From: Ferdinandcohnia sp047238305
GTDB taxonomy: Bacteria > Bacillota > Bacilli > Bacillales > Bacillaceae_L
Assembly: GCF_047238305.1 (NCBI RefSeq)
Contig: NZ_JBDFMO010000001.1
Location: 3,162,001-3,226,000, forward strand
Direction of reading: 5' to 3'
Length of the DNA: 64,000 bases
Positions 38,654-45,033 of this stretch are shown here, piece by piece. The first letter of the stretch is position 1, and every line of letters starts with the position of its first letter. Under the pieces are notes generated by a model. It saw only the letters and a list, made by a program, of their open reading frames with translations. It searched no databases and was not told the origin of the DNA. A program made the translations under genes and the position numbers.

Positions 38654-38672
38654 AATTAACAGTTTGTTAATT
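38654..38672. promoter_or_regulatory. NrtR operator 2
   Basis: AATTAACA-GTT-TGTTAATT, the same half-sites as operator 1, 26 bp before the pnuC ATG. Confidence 0.75.
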
Positions 38673-38697
38673 AATAACCATAAAGGAGTGGAGCTAA

Positions 38698-39396
38698 ATG
38701 AAGCTTTTAAAAGACTGGACCTTGTTTGAAAAGGTATGGCTTGTGACGTTTACGCTTGTGAATGTGTATTTGTTTTTTGTCTGGGATGATACAATTCTTG
38801 GATTCATTACCTCAATTTCAGGAATGCTTTGTGTGGTGTTGGTTGCGAAAGGGAAAATCAGTAACTATTATTTTGGGATTATCCAAACGGGCACTTATGC
38901 CTATATAGCTTACGGTTATGCCCTTTATGGTGAGGTTATGTTAAATGCCTTGTTTTATTTTCCACTACAGTTTGTTGGACTTTATTTATGGAGTAAACAT
39001 AAAACAAAACAAACCGTACAAGGAGAAGAAATTCAAGTCAGTGTTTTAACCAAGAAAGGATGGACCTATACATTATCCTCATTCCTTGTCATCTTTGTTC
39101 TATACGCTATTCTTCTAGAAAAAATAGGCGGCAATGTCGTCTGGATTGATTCCGCTACAACGACATTATCGGTGATTGCTCAGATTTTAATGCTCAAACG
39201 ATTCACTGAACAATGGTTATTTTGGATTGCGGTGAATGTCCTTTCGATTGCACTTTGGCTGAAGGCTTTGATTTTACAAGGAGGAAACGATGTAACTATG
39301 CTTGTCATGTGGTCGGCCTTTCTGATTAATAGTATTTACGGATATTACAACTGGTCAAAAGTATATAAAAAGCAGAAGCGGGAGGAGATTTCATGA
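38698..39396 (+). CDS. pnuC: nicotinamide riboside transporter PnuC
   Basis: 232-aa membrane protein with about seven helices and the PnuC signature region GIIQTGTYAYIAYGYALYGE and YFPLQFVGLYLW. It carries nicotinamide riboside across the membrane by facilitated diffusion driven by phosphorylation in the cell. AAGGAGTGG lies before the ATG. Its last codons overlap nadR by 4 bp, linking uptake to the kinase in one operon. An NrtR operator lies 26 bp upstream. Confidence 0.93.
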   Translation: MKLLKDWTLFEKVWLVTFTLVNVYLFFVWDDTILGFITSISGMLCVVLVAKGKISNYYFGIIQTGTYAYIAYGYALYGEVMLNALFYFPLQFVGLYLWSKHKTKQTVQGEEIQVSVLTKKGWTYTLSSFLVIFVLYAILLEKIGGNVVWIDSATTTLSVIAQILMLKRFTEQWLFWIAVNVLSIALWLKALILQGGNDVTMLVMWSAFLINSIYGYYNWSKVYKKQKREEIS

Positions 39397-40418
39397 AAAA
39401 GATTGGATTTTTCGGTGGAAAGTTTTTACCTTTGCATCAAGGACATGTGTACGCCATCATCAAAGCTTCCACGATGGTTGAGGAATTGTATGTCGTGTTG
39501 TCTCATAGCACAAAGAGGGATCAAGAGCTTTGTGAAGAGAGCAAGTTTCCGTATATTCCAAGTCGAATCCGGCTCCGCTGGCTTTCCCAACTGACGAAGG
39601 ATATGAAGAACGTCAAGGTCATAGAAGTGGAGGATCATGATGGGGATGAGGATTACAATTGGAAGGAAGGAGCCATAAAAATAAAAGAGGCAATCGGGAA
39701 GAACATTGATGTGGTGTTTAGCTCTGAAATGGGATATGATCCGATTTTTCAAAAACTCTATCCGAAGGCAACGCATTGTTTGATTGATGAAAAAAGGGAA
39801 CAGGTTCGGATATCGGCAACCGAGATTCGAAAGAAGGGTGTGTTTCACTACTGGGACTACATTCCCGAGATAGCGAAACCGTATTTCGTCAAAAAAGTCG
39901 TCATTTTGGGTACGGAAAGCTGTGGAAAATCAACGCTTACGAGAAATCTAGCACTCATTTATAATACAACCTATGTAAGCGAATATGGTAGGGAAATCTG
40001 TGAAGAGTTAGGAGGTTGTGATGGCATTATGCTTGATGAGGATTACCCTCTCATTGCATACGGTCATAAACTGAAAGAATACGAAGCTAGTAAACAAGCC
40101 AATAAAATGGTCTTTATTGACACCGAGGCTGCTGTCACTCAATTCTATTCGGAACTTTATAATGGCAAAACGCAACGGGTACTAGCTGAAAGCGCCAAGC
40201 TCCAACAATATGATTTATGCTTATTTTTAGAGCCTGACGTCAAATGGGTGGATGATGGATTACGGGTGCACGGGGACCAACAGGTTCGCGAAGAAAACAA
40301 TCAGCGCTTGAAGGAATTATTGAATGAGTATGGCATACCGTTTGTGAGCATAAGCGGGAACTATCAAGAACGGCTAGAAAAAGCGATTGAGTTGATAGGG
40401 GAAAGGGTAGGGTTTTAG
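39393..40418 (+). CDS. nadR: bifunctional NMN adenylyltransferase / ribosylnicotinamide kinase
   Basis: 341-aa NadR-type enzyme. Residues 1-165 are a nucleotidyltransferase domain with GGKFLPLHQGH (HxGH motif) and ISATEIRKKG (ISxTxxR). Residues 170-335 are a P-loop kinase with Walker A GTESCGKST. Together they phosphorylate nicotinamide riboside and adenylate NMN to NAD. The helix-turn-helix repressor domain of E. coli NadR is absent, and NrtR takes the regulatory role here. It overlaps pnuC by 4 bp and ends at a terminator. Confidence 0.92.
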   Translation: MKKIGFFGGKFLPLHQGHVYAIIKASTMVEELYVVLSHSTKRDQELCEESKFPYIPSRIRLRWLSQLTKDMKNVKVIEVEDHDGDEDYNWKEGAIKIKEAIGKNIDVVFSSEMGYDPIFQKLYPKATHCLIDEKREQVRISATEIRKKGVFHYWDYIPEIAKPYFVKKVVILGTESCGKSTLTRNLALIYNTTYVSEYGREICEELGGCDGIMLDEDYPLIAYGHKLKEYEASKQANKMVFIDTEAAVTQFYSELYNGKTQRVLAESAKLQQYDLCLFLEPDVKWVDDGLRVHGDQQVREENNQRLKELLNEYGIPFVSISGNYQERLEKAIELIGERVGF

Positions 40419-40541
40419 ATAAATTTTTCAGATGGATTTAATGAGACTTGAAGTGAATCCGAACAAGGTAGACATTGAAATTTGTCTATTTATGAATCGT
40501 GTTGTGGTAGTTAGGATAATTACCAAATACGAATAAAAAAG

Positions 40542-40573
40542 AAAAATCACAGGTGAGAAGCCTGTGATTTTTT
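40542..40573 (+). terminator. nadR terminator, cassette copy 2
   Basis: AAAAATCACAGG/CCTGTGATTTTT, identical stem and loop to 35545-35575. Confidence 0.9.
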
Positions 40574-40635
40574 TGTGGAAGGGATTTGGTCATCATGGTG
40601 TGAATTCTCGAAGAAAAGGATGACCATATCCAAAC
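40574..40635. repeat. tail of the terminator cassette, copy 2
   Basis: Homologous to 35578-35640 with scattered substitutions. It contains TGGTCATC/GATGACCA arms that could form a second hairpin. Confidence 0.7.
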
Positions 40636-40807
40636 AAGGTTCTGTCACTTTGACCCTATAATTAAATCGATTCTTGAATCTTTTGTGACAACATCAAAAT
40701 TATGGTCTCCTTTTAGGACTAGGTATTATATTTGTAACTATTCATTTAATTTCCAGTCGTTACAATAAGCTTGAACGATAACAAAAACAATGAAATGGGG
40801 TATTCTT

Positions 40808-41761
40808 TTGAACTTTCCACAATTAAAAATAGGCCATATGGAGCCAAAGGTTCCAATTATGCAAGGTGGTATGGGAGTAGGTATATCTTTAAGCGGACTT
40901 GCTTCTGCTGTTGCAAATGCTGGAGGTATTGGAATTATTTCGGGCACTGGAATTAGTTTTGATGAATTGCGATATCACATAAGAAAGGCGAAAGAATCCA
41001 TTCAGGATGGCGGATATATAGGAGTGAATATTCTTTTTGCGATGAATGATTTTGCCGAAAAAATGAAAGTAGCTATTGAGGAAAATGTAGATTTCATTAT
41101 TTCAGGTGCGGGCATTTCAAGAGATATGTATAGTTGGGGCAGAGAAGCTGGAATTCCGGTTATCTCAATTGTATCTTCAGCACGGCTTGCAAAAATATCT
41201 GAACGATTGGGGGCTTCTGCCGTTGTTGTAGAAGGCAATGAAGCCGGCGGGCACCTAGGTACCGAAAGACCATTGTTCGATATTTTGCCAGAGGTGATAG
41301 AAGCTGTTAAGATTCCCGTAATTGCTGCTGGAGGGATTATGACTGGAGAAGATCTCGCTCGTGCCATTCAAGTAGGGGCTTCCGGAGTTCAAATGGGAAC
41401 AAGATTTGTTGCTAGTAACGAATGTGACGCACCATTATCGTTTAAAGAAAAATATGTACAAGCGAAGAAAGAAGATACAGTTATGGTAAAAACAACGGTG
41501 GGATTAGAAGGTCGTGCAATAAAGAATCATTTTACTGAACTTATATCTGATGATAAAAAAGTAAAAATCAAGAAGTGTATTGATTGTCTGAAAGATTGCT
41601 CGTATCGCTTTTGTACAATGGATTCTATGATTACATCAATGAATGGGGATTGTGAGAATGGTCTTGTATTTGCAGGAGCAAGAGTGCATGAAATCAATGA
41701 AATACTTCCTGTCAGAACGATCATCCACAATATTATGACTGAATACAAAGCTTGTATCTAA
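40808..41761 (+). CDS. nitronate monooxygenase / FabK-like FMN oxidoreductase with C-terminal Cys cluster
   Basis: 317-aa TIM-barrel flavoprotein of the 2-nitropropane-dioxygenase superfamily: VPIMQGGMGVGIS, AVANAGGIGIISG, VVEGNEAGGHLG (catalytic-His segment) and IPVIAAGGIMTGEDLARAI are all present. The C-terminus carries CIDCLKDCSYRFC, an unusual cluster of four cysteines. The start is set at TTG 40808 because TGGGGT lies 6 nt upstream; an in-frame ATG at 40790 has no site. Nitronate oxidation is the usual role, but PfaD/FabK-like reductase activity cannot be excluded. Confidence 0.82.
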   Translation: MNFPQLKIGHMEPKVPIMQGGMGVGISLSGLASAVANAGGIGIISGTGISFDELRYHIRKAKESIQDGGYIGVNILFAMNDFAEKMKVAIEENVDFIISGAGISRDMYSWGREAGIPVISIVSSARLAKISERLGASAVVVEGNEAGGHLGTERPLFDILPEVIEAVKIPVIAAGGIMTGEDLARAIQVGASGVQMGTRFVASNECDAPLSFKEKYVQAKKEDTVMVKTTVGLEGRAIKNHFTELISDDKKVKIKKCIDCLKDCSYRFCTMDSMITSMNGDCENGLVFAGARVHEINEILPVRTIIHNIMTEYKACI

Positions 41762-41861
41762 GGGCCTTATCCTGAAAAAGTGCAAGGGTAGTTTTATCAT
41801 AAAAGAGGTCAAAGTTTTTTTGCATATGGAAACCTTCCTTCATAGGGGAGAGAAATTCAAA

Positions 41862-41897
41862 AGTAGTCCTGTTGTTGAATCGGGACTGCTTTTTTGT
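41862..41897 (+). terminator. terminator of the nitronate monooxygenase-like gene
   Basis: AGTAGTCCTG/CGGGACTGCT 10-bp stem with two G-U pairs, T6. Confidence 0.85.
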
Positions 41898-42014
41898 CGT
41901 TCCTCAAACAATCTAAATGAACCCGTCACAAATCTTTCACATTTACAGATGCCCCTTTTTCTGAACTCCTTTCTATAACAATAACGAGAGGTGGATCAAA
42001 TTATATGAAAAGGG

Positions 42015-42044
42015 TTGGGACGAGGAACCTGTCCCTCTGACCCA
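42015..42044. repeat. GGGACA repeat at the left edge of the DnaD/DnaB module
   Basis: TTGGGAC, then GAACCTGTCCC, then GACCCA, same order as copy 1 at 13515. It lies just upstream of the DnaD-like gene. Confidence 0.7.
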
Positions 42045-42077
42045 GAGCACTCAGACAAAGAAGGGATTGTGAGTAAG

Positions 42078-42506
42078 ATGGCAAAGTACAGAATGGTGCG
42101 CACTGATTTTTGGAAGAATCCGGTTGTTTCAGAGGAAATGACGCCGGAGGATAAATATTTTTTCTTATATCTCCTAACAAATCCCCACACAACTCAAATC
42201 GGAATCTATCGAATAACGAAAAAAGAAATGGCTTTTGATATGGGCTATTCGATTGAGACGATTCATGCGTTGATGGATCGATTCATCCATCACCACAAAA
42301 TGATTCAGTACAATCCAAAAACAAGAGAAATCGCGATTAGAAACTGGGGAAAATACAACTTGCATAAAGGTGGGAAACCGGTTATGGATTGTATTTCTTC
42401 CGAGTTGGAGGAAGTGGAGGACACCTCGCTGATTCAATATGTAGCCGAAAATATCGATCGAAATGAAATTTTAACCCTCTATATGTTTTTTATGAAAAGG
42501 ATTTGA
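42078..42506 (+). CDS. DnaD-like replication protein, N-terminal winged-helix part
   Basis: 142-aa protein resembling the N-terminal winged-helix half of phage-type DnaD replication proteins (MAKYRMVRTDFW, TPEDKYFFLYLLTNPHTTQIGIY, ITKKEMAFDMGYS). Intact relatives continue into a DnaD/DnaB_2 C-terminal domain; here that part is in the next reading frame, and the two frames overlap by 4 bp. Either the gene has been split or it is two coupled subunits. The start is ATG 42078; the frame upstream runs back into a GGGACA repeat and is unlikely to be coding. Confidence 0.75.
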   Translation: MAKYRMVRTDFWKNPVVSEEMTPEDKYFFLYLLTNPHTTQIGIYRITKKEMAFDMGYSIETIHALMDRFIHHHKMIQYNPKTREIAIRNWGKYNLHKGGKPVMDCISSELEEVEDTSLIQYVAENIDRNEILTLYMFFMKRI

Positions 42507-43057
42507 ATTGGGACAAGGATGCTTCGTTCTACCACAGCGATCCAATTATGGCTCAGTCTGGGACAATGGACCTGTCCCTCCGTCCCAAAACCAACCACTC
42601 TGACGATACGTTGACGACTCGTTCTACGATACGTGGGCAAAAAGAAAAAGAAAAACAAAAAGTAAAACAACAACAAAAAGTTCTTTATCCAGATATAGAT
42701 TTACAACCAAAGACAGAGGCGATTAAAGAAATTGTAGCCTGTTGGGATCAAAATGGGTTTGGGTTATCAAACATGAGTGCAAAGGAGCAGCTCTTAGCCT
42801 GGTTAGATGATTCAAGCTTTTTAAACCCGAAAGAGGTGATTTTAAAAGCCATGGACATTGCCTGTGCCAACAATAAGCGGAGACTAAACTATGTCGTTGG
42901 CATTCTAAAAAACTGGGAAAACGAATCATTGCTGACGGTTGAAGAAATTGATTTGTATCACGAGAACAAAAAGCAGGGGCAATCAGCCGATATCATCCAA
43001 ACAGGCAGGGCGATTCCTGGTCAGTATCAATTTGATCCAACGGCAGGTGAGGACTGA
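42503..43057 (+). CDS. DnaD-like replication protein, DnaB_2 C-terminal part
   Basis: 184-aa protein. Residues 1-60 are low-complexity and include the translation of a GGGACA repeat (42559-42587) and a Lys/Glu/Gln-rich linker (GQKEKEKQKVKQQQK). Residues 70-150 form the DnaB_2/DnaD C-terminal helicase-loader domain (NGFGLSNMSAKEQLLAWLDD, YVVGILKNWENESLLTVEEID). The proposed start is TTG overlapping the previous stop (TTGA), with AAAAGGA upstream. It overlaps the following helicase gene (TGATG). It should help load the helicase on single-stranded or forked DNA. Confidence 0.72.
   Translation: MNWDKDASFYHSDPIMAQSGTMDLSLRPKTNHSDDTLTTRSTIRGQKEKEKQKVKQQQKVLYPDIDLQPKTEAIKEIVACWDQNGFGLSNMSAKEQLLAWLDDSSFLNPKEVILKAMDIACANNKRRLNYVVGILKNWENESLLTVEEIDLYHENKKQGQSADIIQTGRAIPGQYQFDPTAGED
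42559..42587. repeat. GGGACA repeat inside the DnaD-like gene
   Basis: TGGGACA...GACCTGTCCC...GTCCCA, read through in the coding frame of the downstream half. Confidence 0.7.
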
Positions 43058-44292
43058 TGAACTTTGCAGAAACAGCCTTTTTAGGGTGTTTGATCAAGGC
43101 CGGTTACTTGATTAAAGATACCGTAATCCAACCGGAACAGCTAGAGGAGGCCACCAATCAAGAGTTGATGCGGAGGATGGTTGACTTTAGCAATGCTGGT
43201 AAAAGTATCGATTTAATTTCACTCACAACCATTCCTGATCTTGAAAACTTGGGTGGAATGTCTTATCTATCAAGCCTACTATCATATGCGGATGTTGAAA
43301 AATTTGAAGAGTTTGAGGCACTTATTATTGAGCTTTGGAAGGAGCGGGAAAAGAGTAGTATCTTAACGCTAGCGAAGTTGGGGAATTGGGAGATTACAAG
43401 AGTCATTGCCGAATTGGATAAAATCAATCAGGCCAAGATAAACGATCATACTTCTTTAAATCAGGCGTTGGTCCATATGTTTGAGGCACCTTGGCAGGAG
43501 CAAGAAGCTATGAAAGTAGCTACAACTGGCATCAAAAAGCTTAATGAAATGACGGGAGGCTTTCAAGATGGAGAAGTTACGATTCTAGCAGCAAGACCAT
43601 CAATGGGAAAAACAGACGTGATGCTGCATTTTGCGAAGGAAGTAGGATGGGCAGGTTATTTGCCCATTGTCTTTTCATTAGAGATGCCAGAACGACTGGT
43701 CACCTCACGCTTAATCGCCTCAACAGGTGGCTATAATCGTTTGAAAATGAGGGATCCTCAGAAAATGTTAAGCCAAAGTCAAAAGGATCGCTGGGCCGAT
43801 GTCATTGGCTATTTGAATCAAACCAATATCCAAATTTTCGATGGAGCGGGCCAAACGGTTTCAGAAATGAGAGCAAAGACACGAAAAATTCTCCATCAAT
43901 TTCCAAACATGAAACCGATTATTTTTATAGACTATCTAACTCTAATACGCCCAAGTGAACTGTACGGCGGGAATGCCCATCTACAAGTAACCGAGATATC
44001 TAGAAATCTAAAAACAATGGCAAAGGATTTTGACTGCCCGGTGATATGTTTGGCCCAGTTAAATCGTTCTGTGGAAACAAGAGCTGAAAAACGACCGATG
44101 ATGTCCGATATCAGGGAATCAGGAAGCATCGAACAGGATGCAGATGTCATCCTCTTCCTCTATCGTGAAAAGTATTATGACAAGGAAACTGAAGATCCAT
44201 TTCTCGAAATCATTTGTTCAAAAAACAGAAACGGTCCAGTAGGTACCATTCAGGTTACATACAACGAATTTACTGGTTTGATTGAACAATAG
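43057..44292 (+). CDS. DnaB-like replicative helicase (phage/plasmid type)
   Basis: 411-aa RecA-fold hexameric helicase. A short DnaB_N domain (1-100; ETAFLGCLIK, MSYLSSLLSYA) precedes the ATPase domain with Walker A AARPSMGKT (about 178), Walker B IIFIDYLTLI (about 288), and QLNRSVETR and DADVILFLYR near the end. It is shorter than chromosomal DnaC/DnaB (about 450 aa). It overlaps the DnaD-like gene and forms a replication module with it. No primase, integrase or phage structural gene is adjacent. It is probably a domesticated or island-borne replication cassette. Confidence 0.87.
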   Translation: MNFAETAFLGCLIKAGYLIKDTVIQPEQLEEATNQELMRRMVDFSNAGKSIDLISLTTIPDLENLGGMSYLSSLLSYADVEKFEEFEALIIELWKEREKSSILTLAKLGNWEITRVIAELDKINQAKINDHTSLNQALVHMFEAPWQEQEAMKVATTGIKKLNEMTGGFQDGEVTILAARPSMGKTDVMLHFAKEVGWAGYLPIVFSLEMPERLVTSRLIASTGGYNRLKMRDPQKMLSQSQKDRWADVIGYLNQTNIQIFDGAGQTVSEMRAKTRKILHQFPNMKPIIFIDYLTLIRPSELYGGNAHLQVTEISRNLKTMAKDFDCPVICLAQLNRSVETRAEKRPMMSDIRESGSIEQDADVILFLYREKYYDKETEDPFLEIICSKNRNGPVGTIQVTYNEFTGLIEQ

Positions 44293-44295
44293 ATG

Positions 44296-44333
44296 TGGGA
44301 CAAATTGGGCCGCAGGGACAGGTCCTGTGTCCC
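44296..44333. repeat. GGGACA repeat, inverted copy after the helicase gene
   Basis: TGGGACA...GGGACAGGTCC...TGTCCCA, minus orientation relative to the 42015 copy and directly after the helicase stop codon. Confidence 0.7.
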
Positions 44334-44359
44334 AGAATTTAATAAAAGGAGGAATTTAT

Positions 44360-44779
44360 ATGACGATAAGGGATTACTACATTGATGCACTTTGCTACGA
44401 AGAAGTCAGTCTAGCCCATTACATTTATCATTTACTAGAAGAGGGCAAGATTTCATTAGAGGATGACGAATCTACGTTAGATTTAAATATGGCAGACCAT
44501 AAGAAGGTAAGGGAAATGATAGATAAAAACGTTTTAGGGTTTCATAAAATTGGCGTGTACGCATTAAAAAAGAGTGAGCGAGAATTCGTGTTTGTTTTTG
44601 CTGAATTTGAACAAGAAGCCATTGAATTATTTGTAAAAACCTATAATCATGCTCCACTATATTGTCACCAATATTCACTCGCAACTGATCTTTTAAGAGA
44701 TTATAAATTGACTACGTTTTGGGAGATGCGGAAAGAGCATTTAACTTTTCCGGCAATTGCTGGGTATTATGAGAAGTAA
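44360..44779 (+). CDS. hypothetical protein, 139 aa
   Basis: Unrecognised soluble protein. Tyr/His/Glu-rich, with helical N-terminus (DYYIDALCYEEVSLAHYIYHLLEEG) and a C-terminal region ending TFWEMRKEHLTFPAIAGYYEK. No membrane segments or known catalytic motif. AAGGAGG lies 7 nt before ATG 44360; the open frame starting at 44282 reads through the GGGACA repeat and is not the gene. It follows the DnaB-like helicase and precedes the McrB-like gene, so it may belong to either. Confidence 0.65.
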   Translation: MTIRDYYIDALCYEEVSLAHYIYHLLEEGKISLEDDESTLDLNMADHKKVREMIDKNVLGFHKIGVYALKKSEREFVFVFAEFEQEAIELFVKTYNHAPLYCHQYSLATDLLRDYKLTTFWEMRKEHLTFPAIAGYYEK

Positions 44780-45033
44780 AGAATTGTGTAAAAAAAAGAG
44801 GAAGGGTAGATCCCTCCGCTTATCGCCTAATACATAGATACGATTTGTTTAGCTCTAGGTGTCGGTTTTAAAAAATACAAGTAGTAAAAGTAACATATTA
44901 CAAAGGATATATTTCCCTTTTTGTCGAATGTTGTAATAGTACAAATCAATTCAATGAAGAACTTTGCCTATGAAAATAAAGCTTTTGGAAACAATACCAA
45001 AATGTAACAAAGATGAGAAGAGAGGAAACAAAG

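Noticed and set aside
42078..44779. Prophage
   Set aside because: Only replication-type genes are present; no integrase, terminase, capsid, tail or lysis genes and no att-like duplication were seen.
44931..44944. TTGTA-ATAG-TACAA dyad upstream of the McrB-like gene as an operator
   Set aside because: Short, single copy, in A/T-rich DNA, without a recognisable promoter around it or a regulator gene nearby.
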